Assembly (NCBI GenBank): GCA_047967505.1
Contig: CM106541.1
Length of the DNA: 64,000 nt
Origin: Dipteris shenzhenensis
Lineage: Eukaryota > Polypodiophyta > Polypodiopsida > Gleicheniales
Strand: one strand, 5' to 3'
Shown: positions 10,669 through 22,628 of the stretch, piece after piece
Layout: each line of letters opens with the position of its first letter
Position numbering within the stretch: position 1 is the first letter of the stretch
Notes under the pieces: model-generated
Databases searched by the model: none
Seen by the model: only the letters and a program-made list of their open reading frames with translations
Told to the model about the DNA's origin: nothing
Made by a program: the position numbers and the translations under genes

Positions 10669-11347
10669 CTTACGGTACTGCCGTTTTACGTCTTCTGGAC
10701 TGGAATCAAACGGTAGATTCAAGTGTTCAAATGGATTTAGCTTGAAGCAGGAAAGAACTCTGCGCATTACAAACGCAATACAGTCAGCTTTTTTGATGTA
10801 AACAACGAACGCTTCTACTGAACTAATTAATCGCATAAGTTTCTGCCTACGTGTTTTAAAGGCAAAATCGTGATGATCGGTCATGGTTTGGAGGCGCCGA
10901 ACAAATGTTGCCTATAAACGAGATTTCTGTTTTTGAGATCACAAAGAATCCGAAGGTTTTCATCCGTTTTAGAAATCCACAGCACAGGTGCATGTATGGA
11001 CGATTCAAGCTTGTTGTTACCAATAAATAATCCCTCTCTGACAATGTCAGGTTTTAGGTTAAAATTATTTTCTAGTAAAGAGTAAGCACGGCGATTGCGA
11101 GGGAAACCTGCTTTTCTCACAGCTAACCAAATTATTGCCTTTCATAGTTTCCCTGGATTTTGACATTCGGAGTTCCCCTCAAATAAACTGCGCGAAAGTT
11201 CTCATGTTGTCTCTGCAAAGCTACACGAAATGCCATGAAAGGGCCAGGTAGCGAGAGAACCAACCTGAGAACTTCATTATCACGTTCGACTTCGCTGACA
11301 TCGGCAAAAAACTCTTTGAGCAAGGCATCTTCTGCGGACTCCCCCAT
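10669..11347 (-). CDS. DNAJC8-like J-domain protein, exons 1 and 2 only
   Basis: Exon 1 runs 11347 to 11265 (ATG in ACAAATGG) and encodes MGESAEDALLKEFF and EVERDNEVL. It ends CTCAG before a GTTGGT donor. Exon 2 runs 10759 to 10669 after a GCGCAG acceptor, keeps phase, and encodes LNPFEHLNLPFDSSPEDVK followed by RQYRK. It ends AAG before a GTATTT donor. The 83 + 91 nt make 58 whole codons. This is the N-terminus and first J-domain helices of the plant homologues of DNAJC8, a small J-protein linked to splicing in animals. The HPD motif and the long charged C-terminal helix should follow in later exons, but none is seen between 10668 and 1. Either the next intron exceeds 10.6 kb, or this is a broken gene. 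The frame and splice sites show no damage. Confidence 0.85.
10881..11120 (-). other. Unidentified 79-codon frame inside the DNAJC8-like intron
   Basis: The intron of the J-protein gene (11264-10760) contains a minus-strand frame with protein-like composition, including NRRAYSLLENNFNLKPDIV and HAPVLWISKTDENLRI. It ends at 10881 and is open without stops. The Leu-rich pattern recalls helical repeat proteins, but I cannot assign a family. It could be a captured exon, an alternative exon or chance. Confidence 0.3.
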
Positions 11348-12344
11348 TTGTAGCGCTGTGGGAGTGTCAAGTATCAGGAACGTTGGTTTGTTTGCTCAAG
11401 CTTTTGAAATTGATGGTCATTCTTTCTGAATTTGTGAATATACACAAGCCACAAAGTTTAAGGTCCCTTTTTCCATTTGAGTTAATATTTATATGCACAC
11501 AACAAATGTTTCTTGATTTAGTTTTTTAAGCACTAAGGGTCACTTCACACCACGCGCTCTAAACATGGAGCGATGGTTGCTTGGCCCAATAAAAAAGCTC
11601 GGCCCGGACTCTCACGAAAGGAAAACTCGCCTGCACTACGTAGGCTGCCCACCAAGCGCACGGTTGAAACCTGCAAGTCGCGTTGAGTGGGAGTTGAAGC
11701 CACAACACCTCACAAGGATTTCTTCCTCTATCAACTAGACCAATCAAAAGTAGATGTACCTGAATGTTGGCTTCCTTTATAAATGTTGACGAGCAAGAGG
11801 TTCTAATGTCTACCATAAAAGCAACTAGCCTCACATAATAGGTTCAAATGTCTACTAAAAAAGCACCTAGCCTTCATAAAGCTATCCTTTACATCTTAGG
11901 GCACGCTCACACCACCCACCCAACTATGGAGTGGAAATAAAATCGGAGGGAGGGTTTCATTCCACTCCATGAAGCTATAAACAATTGGGAGAGTAAGAAT
12001 ATCTGTATCATCTTGGAGGACCATGTCCTCATGAAAATAGGCCATGGCTATTAGGGGATGGGACAGATAATTAGTGCGGCGAAGTAGGGTCTTTAAGTCA
12101 TGGGCTATGAGTGGGTTATCAAAACTGATATCTTGCTAAAGTGTGACTATGGAGATGGTGTGAAAAAAGTAGTTGAAGGTGTCTTTAATTGTGTGGTTTG
12201 TGAAACAAAGGGAGGATGCACAGGTAGACATGTTCAGTAGCCACTTGTGGAGTTTTTCGGGGTCTTGTTGCAGAGGGGTAGAAGCTCTAACCAACTGTTG
12301 ATCTAGCTAAAGGTTGACTATCTATTGCTACCTCTACTAAATTA
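11348..12344. other. Upstream region of the DNAJC8-like gene; no gene seen
   Basis: It should hold the promoter and 5'UTR of the J-protein gene (minus strand). A roughly 40-bp imperfect tandem unit (TTCTAATGTCTACCATAAAAGCAACTAGCCT, then TTCAAATGTCTACTAAAAAAGCACCTAGCCT) lies at about 11799-11873. The words TCACACCAC and ATGGAG recur together near 11540 and 11910. No clear TATA box was identified. Confidence 0.35.
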
Positions 12345-13980
12345 TTGCATACATGCACTCTATCAGTTGTGTTTGTTGGGCCACCCTTGCCTCTAGGGCC
12401 TCCTTTTCTTCCTATTCCCTTGTGTACTGTTCTTGGTCCATCGTGGCTTGGTGTTGGAATGCATTGTAGTCGGCCTGAAGAGTGTCACTTCTGGACTATT
12501 TTGTGGCCAGGGCTCTTGTGTCTCCTAGAGCTCCATCTCGTACTTCTTTCCAATTTCTACAGCCTTTAGTCCACTGTCTTCGACTACATCCTTTTTGCCT
12601 TCTCTTTTTACAAGGCCACCTCTGTGATCTGGAGCTTGCTGAGCTGTGCGCTGATGTCTCCTTGCTAGTATTTGCCGAGCAGCCATCGCATAACTTTAAG
12701 GGATTCCACAAAAACTAGCTCCTTTTGTGTGACATGACTGTCCTCATGCATAAGCTTGGAGGAGCCCTCTACTGTAGTGTATGTATTGGAGGTACAATTC
12801 TCCATCACCTAATAGGTACTGAAGTGGTGAGTTGCTATGGTGGCTATTGTCCATGGACCTATGTTGGCTACCTAGTTGCACTTGCTTAGACCTATTGTTG
12901 AGTTAGACGCGGCCATCGGGCTCCTGGGTCATATCAATGATTCCCACCCCTTCATGGATTGGACTCTTTAGATGGCATTTTTGGTAGAGTTTCTTAGCAA
13001 CCTCTGCTTCTTTGTTTCGTGCTTCTTCCTCCCGTTGTTGTTGTAGAATAGCATCTTGCTCTTGCTTTCATTTGGCCTCTTTTTCTTCCTCTACCTACTA
13101 GCTTGTCTGGTCCTCTCTCCTTTTCTTAGGTGATGGTGGGGGTGATCCTTCTCTCTAGCGCCGTTAATAATGCACAACCTTTAGATGTATCTTCATACCC
13201 TTTGAACTTGCATCATTAGAAAGGTGGTGGATTGTGGACATGAGGAACTTGGGGTTGCTGATCTTTTACCCTGAGTGTGTACACATATTGACAATTTCCC
13301 TAATAAGAGTGATCTGCCCAATCAGTCTCCTCTGGCTTAAGGAGACGTGCCGAGAGATTTGGGAGTACCACATTGTGATTCTCTGTGTGTTGAATTTGGG
13401 CAAGGAGAGTGATTACTCGGAGCTGCCTTTGCCAATGTTGCATTGTGATCAAATTGATAGGGATGCCACCCCTATGAATTTTTGTGTTGTACTTCACCAA
13501 GCCTCCAAGCCGATTGTCAATTCCATGTAGTGTTGCATATGTCTTGGTGACATGGGGGAGCCCAATAGTTTGGCGGATTGTCTCTACAATAAATTGGTAA
13601 AAATGATACTCCCCATTTGCATGGAGCCAACTAGTGGAGCTTGATGAGTTATTGAATCCATATATCGATCAGCTAGCACAAATTTAAGTGGCAAGGAAAC
13701 CTGTTGGCCATCATGTGCAAGCCCATTTCTTCGATAAGTGGTACTACTTCTGGGTCCTGTAGATCCTCGTATGCCTCTACTTTGTGGTATAAAATCCTTG
13801 GCGGTATATTTGAACTGTGAGTGGATAACCAATCCCTAGATTCCTTCCAACCATTCTGGTCCCAATGGGGAGAACTGAATAACCTACATGCCATGCTTGG
13901 AGTTAGTATTGATGCAATGATTGGTGTTATTACCACAGCGACGATGACGACTGGCATTACCATTGGATTAGTGTAGTGAC
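12345..13980 (-). pseudogene. Unidentified coding remnant, minus strand
   Basis: Translations on the minus strand from about 13980 down give protein-like segments in two or three frames: HKVEAYEDLQDPEVVPLIEE, CHLNLCVLADR, HQAPLVGS and KIHRGGIPINLITMQHWQ. A Lys/Glu-rich coiled stretch follows at about 13160-12980. The order suggests one ancient ORF with frameshifts, perhaps a gag or ORF1 of a plant retroelement, but I do not recognise the family. No start, stop or splice structure can be fixed. Confidence 0.4.
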
Positions 13981-13984
13981 TCAA

Positions 13985-14260
13985 CGTTATTATAGTAGCA
14001 AGTTAGCATTATTATAGCGGCGTCTCAGCATTAGCCTGAAAGGATGTCATCATGTTACAGAGTCATCGCATTAGCACTTAAGCAGTGATTGGTGATATAT
14101 AGCATTGGGTGAATGTTAATAGTGCAATGAGTCAAGAGTCATTGCACTAGGCTCATAGCCGCGAGACTGAAGCAGTTGTTGTGTTAACCTTAAAGCAGTG
14201 ACTTGACTTTATGGGAGCCGTTTTGCAATTGGACTAACTGATTGGCTTTCCTAGATTCCT
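13985..14260. repeat. Degenerate AGCAGTGACT-type repeats, left copy
   Basis: Short irregular units around TTAACCTTAAAGCAGTGACTT and CATTGCATTAGCAC-like words recur here and again at 20660-21110. They flank the decayed gypsy element on both sides. They may be the wreck of its LTRs, but no end-to-end LTR alignment could be made by eye. Confidence 0.4.
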
Positions 14261-14644
14261 ATTTGAGTGTGATTTCATGTGAAGTTATGTGGATGCTACG
14301 ACATTGAAATATTGGCCTTATTGTGGTGCTAACTTGGACTGTGCAATTTTGAGAAAGGGACCCTATGAATGGTGTGTGTGTGTAGATTCATGGAGCCTCA
14401 TCATCTATTTTGACTGATGCATCGATATTCACAAGAGAACCATAAGTTGATGGAAGGGGTTGCTTTATTCACCTAACAATGGATTGAACTTGGAAGCTTT
14501 CTATTTTTAACCTAAAATGTTGACTACCTACTATCACCTAGACCCAATGCATGTATACTGAAATTCAAAGTGCTATGATTTGGAGTATCTGGCCTCTTTC
14601 TAAGCTGCATACTTGCTGAGAGCACCTATGAAGAGAGTGGAGAG

Positions 14645-15200
14645 CTATGCCTTGGAAGTGTGCAGGAATGGTGTTAGTAGCTTGTTGGTGTTGAAGCACG
14701 TAGGTGGGGCGCCAACATCAATTAGTAGTAGTACAGCTTGAAGTTTTGCACAAACTTGAGGAACTACTCGACTTTCTGTGACACCTCTGAGAGTGTTGGT
14801 GCTCAAATATGGTACATATGGCATTGAAATGATGGTAGGTTCTAGTGGGACTGCTCTAGTTTTAGGAACAGGTTCTTGTGTGGCTACCATGTTCATTGTC
14901 TATGTGGAGGTGGAAGCGAATGCTATCTCTAGTGGGACTCTTGGGAATCCAGCAGGCCTCACATTTTTTCTTCAATGTAGTAGGTTCTTATGTTACTACT
15001 ACTACGGTTGCTTGTGAAGTTGTTCCTTGAAACATAATCACTCGGCGATAGAAAGGAGTTCCCCGTGGTTTCATCTTAGCCATATTTTGCCTTGAGGTCA
15101 CAATAGTAGGTTCTTGTGTGGCTATCTCCTATTTAGAGGTAGTTTCTTGTGGTACTACTATTGTCTTAGCCGTGAATGACGTCAAAGGTTGCTACCGATT
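14645..15200 (-). pseudogene. G2 post-pol ORF with QEP repeats
   Basis: On the minus strand a Gln-Glu-Pro motif recurs (for example ATQEPVPKTRAV). The plus-strand signature GGTTCTTGTGTGGCTA or a variant occurs at about 14868, 14984, 15108 and 15146. The only longer frame is 14896-14645. The same motif fills element L1 at 23.7-24.6 kb on the plus strand. No known domain was recognised; the position downstream of integrase is that of the extra ORF of Tat/Athila-like elements. Confidence 0.5.
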
Positions 15201-15305
15201 GAAATGACTGAGGTGCAACCATCGTTGATTAATGGCACGGGGCATTTCCCGCCAACAATCTATTTGGTAGTCAACTACCGAATACCAAGTTTTTTCGATG
15301 ATTAC

Positions 15306-16365
15306 CTATTCATCCATGGCAACTGCATGCATAGCATAACATCCACTAGCCACGCTACGGTTATTAACTGATATGGGCAATTCCACACAACCTATTATGA
15401 GTGAGATTTTCCCATTCACTGCTCGTACCATGATAGGTACAGTTTCTAGGGATACCTTAAATGTTAGGAGCCGGGTGCACATCTCATATGATATTAGGTT
15501 ATGGCTTGCTAGGGTTGGCAATCTCGATTATGCACGTCATTGTTTGGCACAAGGTCTTTCTTGAGCTCTCAGCTTGTCCATTAGCTCGAGGGTAGTAACT
15601 GTGGATTTTCAATGAATGATGAGGAACTCACTCATCAGTATGTGAATTGTGTCATTAACGAAGTCGATCACTCATAATTTCTAGTAGGAGGCCAATCGTG
15701 ATATTATGTTCTCATACAAGAACTTAGCGTTTGTCCTCACATCCATTTTCATGGTGACCTTGGCTTCTGCCCACTTGGTAAAATAATTTGTGGCCACTAT
15801 AATATATCGGACTTGGTTCCTTTAGTAGCTAGACTTATCGATCCTACAAACTTGATACACCACTTTTCGAAGGGTTGATCTGTAAGGACTCCTATCAAAA
15901 GCATGTAATCTTGGATTTTAGGTATGGATACTCGGTGATACGGATCACAATTCTTAACAAACTTGATAGCATCAACAAAGAGTGTTTGCCATTATAATCT
16001 TGCTTGTAATCCTTGCAGGCCATAAGTTCTCTAGCAAAATGACCACCTACGATGCCTAAATGGGCTTCATCTGAGACCTCCACAAATTCATCCTCCTCGA
16101 CATAGTGGCACATTATGCCTTCCTTCCCCCTTTGGTAGAGTTGTCCAACTATTAATTTATATGGAGTTGCATCCTTGATAAGTTTCCTAGCCCTATCCTT
16201 ATTAAGGGCATTGTCTTGAAGGAATTCATTGGGTAAGAAGTGTCCGATCTCTTGAGCCCATTCTAGAATTAGATAAAAAGGCAATAACAAGGCATCTGGA
16301 AGATCATCCTCCACTCCTATCGTTGCTAGTTCTCCATTGGAAATACGAGACATGTGATTAGCCAT
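15306..16365 (-). pseudogene. G2 integrase remnant
   Basis: Begins after the RNase H end with NHMSRISNGE, the degraded ADHLSR-type hinge. A zinc-binding H2C2 region is recognised around YKLIVGQLYQRGKEGIMCHY and EVSDEAHLGIVGGHFA. Farther down, near 15650-15540 and in other frames, words such as SEFLIIHSKSTVTTLELMDK resemble the catalytic-Glu region (HRKSSPYYPRANGQAE in intact relatives). Frameshifts break the core. Confidence 0.7.
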
Positions 16366-16459
16366 AAAGTGTGTACGCCCCTTCCTTATAGCAACAGTGA
16401 AATCAAACTAGAAAATAATGAGCATCTAGTGCGTGATGCATCTAATCATACATGGCTTA

Positions 16460-16762
16460 TTAACTAGATATAGGAGAGCCTGGTGATCTACAAAGAAGGA
16501 AAACATATTTGCCAAAGTAATGCCTAAACTTCTTTACTACATACACCATGGCAAGTCCCTCCGGCTCACTTGTGGTATGGTTCATTTTGGTATAGTTCAT
16601 TTTTGCATCATTCAATTGGCGGCTTGCAAAATATATCAGGTAATCTAAATTAAACTCGCCTAGCTGCACCAATACACACACCATTGCGAGCTTTGAGGGA
16701 TCAATTGAGACATGAAATATCAAGTCCAAGTTTGATGCTTGCAAAATTGAGGCTGACACCAT
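16460..16762 (-). pseudogene. G2 RNase H remnant
   Basis: FHVSIDPSKLAMVCVLVQLGE, then IYFASRQLNDAKMNY, then GLAMVYVVKKFRHYFGKYVF. This is the RNase H/connection region of gypsy pol. The first catalytic Asp context (VDAS in relatives) is degraded to IDPS. Confidence 0.8.
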
Positions 16763-17201
16763 AATTAGTTTGAGGGTCTCATATTAGATTTGGGCATTCT
16801 TCTTCCCAATGAAAGATGATAAGCAATTTGTACAAAGGGCGCACAATCCCAACATAGTTGTAGATGAATCTATGATAATAGACCATATGCCCAGTAAATC
16901 TACGGCAGTAAATGTCCGGACACCTTTGCATTAGTGGGGGGCGAGAACTCCAAAATAATTTTAATCTTATTATAGTCTATGGAGATCCCATTCTTGGACA
17001 CTACGTGTCTGAGCACAACCCTGTGTTTAACCAAAACTGACATTTAAGTGGGTTGAGGGAGATCCGATAGAGATGGCATCTCTTAAACACAGTCTCAAGT
17101 ACATAAGGTGATCATCCCATTTGGAATGAAAACACAAGTCATCTAGGAAAACCTCTAGGAAATCCCTCACATATTCTTTGAATGCCGTGATCATTCAATC
17201 T

Positions 17202-17519
17202 TTAGAATGTTACGGGAGCATTATTGAGCCCAAAGAGCATCACCTTGGAATCATAAACTCCCCATTCCATGGTAAAAATGGTTTTTTGCTGATCCTTTGG
17301 TGCTATGGACACTTGATTATATCCAAATAGCCCATCTAAGAAGTTATAAGCTTCCTTTCCACAGCAACTCTCTCCAAAACATGCTTCGTAAAGGGCAATT
17401 GGGTAGTGGTTCTTTCGAGTCACAACATTTACATTTTTGAGGTCTATGCATGCTTTGATCTTGCCATTCTTTTCTAGAACTATGATGATGGGGAATACCC
17501 AATCTATGGTCAATCTCAT
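17202..17519 (-). pseudogene. G2 reverse transcriptase remnant
   Basis: Contains DWVFPIIIVLEKNGKIKACI, YNFLDGLFGYNQVSIAPKDQ and EWGVYDSKVMLFGLNNAPVTF, the palm-finger blocks of gypsy RT. The catalytic YxDD block, expected just after the NAPxTF motif, is not in this frame. Confidence 0.85.
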
Positions 17520-18752
17520 AGATGCATCATGTTTTGATTAACTTTCGTATTTCTTCCTTGACAATCATCATGTACTTTGGATTCATTGAGTAGGGCCTCT
17601 ACTGCACGGGTTTAACATCATCCAACATAGGGATGGTGTATTGTACAACCTTTGGTGGCACTCCCTTCATATCAGTATACTTCCAAGCAATTCATGTAGG
17701 AGAGCAAGTAAGGCATGTTCTTGCTAAGGGGTCAAGTCGTTGGCTATATAGTCTAGTTTGGGGTCTTCGCCTTCATTGGCAAGGTCCACTTTCTATAACT
17801 TAGCCAGACTGTCATAACCATAATGCTTGCCTTAGAAGTATTTTGCGGCCTTGGAGCATGTAATGTTTAAAATCCTTGGGGGTTTGGCATAAATCGGTTT
17901 CCTCTTCCTCGTCATCCTCCAAGGCTTTTAAGGTGGGTTGCTTCTCCTTTGGAGAATTCTTAGTGTCTATGCCCTTTGTGGCCTTTCTTTTCCAAGGTGG
18001 CTTAGTTTCCGAAGGGGGCTTAATCTTAGCTAGACGGGCTTCCTCTACTTTAAGGGATCCTAGGGGGCCTTAATTCTATCTAACTTGGCTCCCCAATTGG
18101 ATGAGAACTCATGGTGTGCAGTGATAGCACCCATTTACCTCAACCAATGAAGATCCATTTTCACTTTTTGTACCCCTTGTCCATCCTCTAGTTCCCTCAA
18201 GATGTTGCTCATGTGTAAGGGAACTATCCTTGGAATCATAGGCTGCCATCTTCACTCCTGTCATCTCGACTACATCTTTGGTCGCTACGACATGCATTGA
18301 GTATCGTGAGAACTTGGGTTCAAGAAGTGGAGGTACCAGTGTTTGTCTCGGGCCTCTCCCATGTTCTTCTCATTACATGCTTGTAACAGTTTATAGAAGT
18401 GATCATTTGCGTAGTGCCCGACTCAACTGTAAATAAATTGCCGATCATTGGATGGGCTTTCCATGTCTGGAGGTCGACCCTCATAATCTACTCATCCTTG
18501 CATGGATAGATTTTGTTAGAAGTCCAGTCATGGACAAGACCTGCAACATGCATAAAGGGTCTCCCTAGAATGCCTCATAGCCATCTGGATTTCCCTAGAA
18601 GTCCATTATGACAAACCAAACTCAGTAGGTAATACTAAAGGTCATGATCTTTATGTCTTTTCGAACTCCTACGGGTGGGCCGTTGCACCATTGGCTAGCT
18701 TAACGACCGGATTGATGCTTTCCATCTCAGGCCTACCCCATTTGGTCTAGCA

Positions 18753-18953
18753 CTATTGCATGACAATGCTGACTCCTGCCCCTCCATCCAGTATTGCTGT
18801 AGCATTCTTATTTTGGTAGGTAATTGGGAGCATGGCATTTGTATCATCGCTCTCAAAGTACTGGCCTAACTTGGTGATTGGTATCTTTGGAAGATTTGGC
18901 TTTTTCATGAGGGCTTCAACTACCTTGGTGGCCACTTCCTCATGGGTGACCAT
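18753..18953 (-). pseudogene. G2 aspartic protease remnant
   Basis: The frame contains ATAILDGGAGVSIVMQ, a DGG version of the retropepsin D[ST]G active site, preceded by PITYQNKNA. Flanking frames on the minus strand look like the gag-protease linker. Confidence 0.7.
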
Positions 18954-20652
18954 TTATCCATTCATCCAATTTGAGAGATCTCTCCAAAGGATGGGGTTCC
19001 CTCTTAGTAGGGCTGCTATAAGCATTTTTACCTCCGTGGACAAGAATGTAGTGAGCCCTACCACATCCCAAGGTTGGATGATTGGTGGCTCTCGACCTTC
19101 TAACTATGGTTCTTGAAATCCATAAAAGGACACAGGGTCCTTGTCTACAACCTAGTGCTAGGTAGGATCCTCTTCAAACATCTTGTGGCATAAGAACGAT
19201 CATCCCACTGACATGCTATTTGAGACTATCTCACCTTTTTAGGGTTTGATGGTTTGGATAGATAGTATCCATGCCTTTGTTAGTCTTGAACCTTTGCTCA
19301 AATCTCCCTCCTGGCAGTCATAAACTAATTGTTGTGCATCTACAATGTATTGCTTCTTAGTAGCATGGTTAGGGTATTCATTACGGCCAATTGGGACTTA
19401 AGTCCCATCTATGTGGCTATGCTTCACCTATCTTACCCTTTTCCTCAGGCCATGGTGTGGGTAGGATCTAGGGTCAATCGATTAGGTCTTGAAGATGTGA
19501 GGTGGAGACCACGTTAGTCTCCTCGTCCCAAGCCACTTTGAATGATGAATCCATCCTATTCCTTACCTACTTTGATGGCACTCGCGTGGCCTTTACCTTC
19601 AAATTGAGATGTGGCTATCCTTTTTTTCTTGGCTTGTTCATGGAATTCTTTAGTCATGGCTCTAGCTTGGTCCCTCATAATCACATTTAACGATACTGAG
19701 GACACTTGGTCTCTCTCAATGCTCAACAAATTGATTCTAGTCTTAGGATCATGGGTCATTTTGGATGCTCTTCTCATGGGACAGTCAACCCAATAGAAAG
19801 TTGTAGGTCATATAGGTATTGTGTTTGCTAGTCTTAGCCTAATAGAACCTGGATCCGGCATCTGTGGTGGGCTTGGATGTATAGGTTGCATTGGTATGAG
19901 TCTTGGCATGGGTATATTCACATTAGGCATTAGCCTCTTGGGTGCAGTCATAGGGTAAGGAGTACCTTCTAAGGCTCCTACCCAACTTGGGTATAGGTTG
20001 GAATGAGGGGCCATTGGGTGAGGAAGAATCTTTTCCCCAAAGTCCATCTAGTCATTTCCCTATCCTTAAGGACTCGATGGCCAAACCCTAGGTATACAAG
20101 GTGTGGAAATTCTAGTGAAGGATGGCTCACCCTCATAGAATTGTAAATGAGGCCCTGGAGCTTCTTCAGTTGAATTGGGTATGGGTTACTTGGAGCACTA
20201 TCTGTTGCAAATGTTGGAGGTGGAGCTTGTTGCTCCTTTGGCACTTTGGTCTACCTGGTAAAGGGGTTGGGGTCAGTAGACAAGCCGAACCATCTCATAA
20301 AATTAGAGAATGACTCCCTCAATCATGAGGCTGTGGTTGAAGGTGTTGTGGGTTGGGGCCTAATTAAGCTGTAGTTAAAAGCCATAGTAGCACCAAGTTT
20401 CAGATTCTCCCCCATTTTGGCATCAACGCTCATTGTGTCCTCTGAACTAGAGGACTCCATGTGTATGAGACCATATACTGAATAAGAGCTTAAGGTCAAG
20501 ATCTCAAATGAAACTAATAGTGCAACATTTGATGGGCCAGTTAGGATGTTATTTGAAGCGTTATCTTCTAGCTTTGGGTCAATTCCCATCACCTTACCAA
20601 TTCTCAGGTGCATGTGTTGCTCAGTCAGCCTGGCTGCCCCAGTCAAATTCAA
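18954..20652 (-). pseudogene. G2 gag-side remnant
   Basis: Several short minus-strand frames have consistent composition: Pro-rich segments near 19810-20050 (PMTAPKRLMPNVNIPMPRLI) and 19978-20244, and a charged segment at 19556-19777 with SIERDQVSSVSLNVIMRDQ. Together they fill the place of gag upstream of the protease. No zinc knuckle was found. Confidence 0.45.
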
Positions 20653-20659
20653 TCAATGT

Positions 20660-21110
20660 GTCTTTCTGGCCTTAAAGTAATAGACGTCACTGTGTTAGCC
20701 CTAAAGCATCGACTTCATGAGTGACTGTGTTGTCAAGTCACTATGTTAGCCTTATAGCAGTGACTCTTTAATATGATAGGTTCTAAAAGCAGTGACTCTA
20801 ATGCAGCAAGTGAGTTAATGTGATGATTAGTAAAACATCAATGCTGGTAATGCAACGAGTACTTAATGCAACGAGTGAATTACATCACTAACTCCTTAAC
20901 ACAACGGCCTTAGAGCTGCTGCGTTAACCTTAAAGTAGTGGTTTGGATTTTGATATGAAAATTGAGTTCAATTAATGCCACGTGTAGTTAGGTGGGCTGA
21001 GTGAGGGTGGTTGTCCAATTAGTAGTCCACGTGTAGTCACTAGACGTAGCGACTCAGCCAGTCATCATTGTGTTAATCTTAAAGGAGTGGCTTACAATTT
21101 GGCTATGACA
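20660..21110. repeat. Degenerate AGCAGTGACT-type repeats, right copy
   Basis: Units such as GTGTTAGCCCTAAAGCATCGACTT, GTTAACCTTAAAGTAGTGGTTT and GTTAATCTTAAAGGAGTGGCTT recur with irregular spacing. They resemble the block at 13985-14260 on the other side of G2. Confidence 0.4.
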
Positions 21111-22104
21111 TCGACTGGTTTTTGGTGCTCCTTGTGAATTTCTAAGTTTTTTTGTGGGGCTTGTGAGCACTAGGGGGTGCTACCCTACCTAATCTATGTA
21201 CTCAAATAAAAAAATCACAAAAAACAACTTGAAAGCGATAAATGGGAGATTTTCAAAGGGGGTGGCTGAGAACTCACACATACCTCAACCAAATCTGATT
21301 CAACTTCATTTTTTAATGTTTTTTAGTGAGATTTAACACCACAAACACCTTAGCAATCACCCAAGCTATCTATTCCTATTATTTGATAATAAAAAACACT
21401 TAAATACAAGATCAAATGCATCAAAATCACCATGGGGTAGAAATGACAGTTTTTAAAATTTCCCCTTCAAACACACAATTTGTCTCTTTAATCCAATCCT
21501 ATACTCCACTAAGAATACTCTTAGTTACGCTAGAAATCATTGTGCAATGGGTGGTTGATGGTAGAAAGCTTATGCATACAAAAGCACATCTCAAACTCCT
21601 TTGCAGCAGCTGCACCAAAAATGTGTAATCTCTGGCAATGACTCATGTGTCATGGGGATCTTAGAAGAATGCCATCGGAGTCTGCACGAGCCTAAGAAAC
21701 TCATTATGGGAGCTTTGTATGCACAAACCTCACACTTGTGTCACCCACGTGTGTCACCCAAGCTGCTTCTACCAGATTGTGTCAGTGTGATTCTACAAGA
21801 ATGAAGAGAGGAAGAGGGAAGAAGGGAAAGGGGATGGGGATGAGAAGGTGAAGGAAAGTATAAAGCTAGGGAGTGGCAATCAGAAGGCAATACACAATGG
21901 AAGCAAGAAGTCTCACTCTCACAAGAGAATGAAGAGAATGAGAGCTTGTATTTCAAAAGTTGCATGTACACAAGGAAGACCAAAGTCAAAATTTTGGCCT
22001 TTAATATAATCCACCTTTAAAGGGAGGGCTAACCCTTGTACTCTCTATCTACTATTTTTCACCTCTTTTATGCTCTTGTTACAAGCATTTGGGCCCAAAC
22101 AACT
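21111..22104. other. No gene seen
   Basis: AT-rich sequence with only short unsupported frames. It borders element L1, whose LTR begins at 22105. Confidence 0.5.
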
Positions 22105-22604
22105 TGTTAACAATGTAATTTGATGGATGGTGGCAAGTCGATAAAGTCGATTGTAAAGAATGAGGAAAGAGAGTGGTATAAAGTTAATAGGCCCAAGTTG
22201 ATTGTAAAGAATGAGGAAAGAGAGTGGTATAAAGGGAATAGGGTTGGCCCTCCCTTCAAAAGGTGGCATGTATAAAAGGCTAAATGGTTGACTTTGGTCT
22301 TCGATTGTTAATTTCTCCTCCTCTTTGGAGTTGTCTCTTGCCCCTCATAGTGCCTTTCGTGAATGCCATGCTCTCTTCTCCTCTTCCCTTCTTCTTCTTC
22401 TCCTCCTCTCTCTTCTCCACCTCCCTCTCCATTCCCACTTCTCCTCCTTATGGATTCACGATTGAAACAAGCTAGGAATCGCTACAGTGACACTAGTGGA
22501 TGGCATTTGCATGCATTGCTCTCAACCCATAGTGGCTTGGAGGAGAACTCCATCGGCGTTCCTACAAGATTCCAATTACACATGAGTCACCGTTGGAGAC
22601 TCCA
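22105..22604 (+). repeat. L1 5' LTR
   Basis: Starts TGTTAACAATG. It contains a 50-60 bp internal duplication (GATTGTAAAGAATGAGGAAAGAG at about 22149 and 22200), TATAAAAGG at 22271, and a C/T-rich stretch at 22373-22445. The end is set at CCA, six bases before the primer site. Confidence 0.75.
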
Positions 22605-22610
22605 CTTTTT

Positions 22611-22628
22611 TGGCAACGTTGCTAGGGA
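22611..22628 (+). promoter_or_regulatory. L1 primer binding site, decayed
   Basis: TGGCAACGTTGCTAGGGA follows a T run. It resembles the TGGCGCCGTTGCCGGGGA type primer site common in Athila/Tat gypsy elements, with several C-to-T or C-to-A type changes. Confidence 0.65.

Larger units (their letters stand above)
14645..20652 (-). mobile_element. Decayed Ty3/gypsy element G2
   Basis: In minus-strand order: gag-side sequence (20650-19000), aspartic protease (18953-18753), RT (17519-17202), RNase H (16762-16460), integrase (16365 to about 15450), and a Gln-Glu-Pro-rich segment (about 15200-14645). This gypsy order with an extra ORF after pol suits the Tat/Athila side of plant gypsy elements. Frameshifts and stops are frequent, so insertion was old. 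LTRs were not delimited. Confidence 0.82.
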
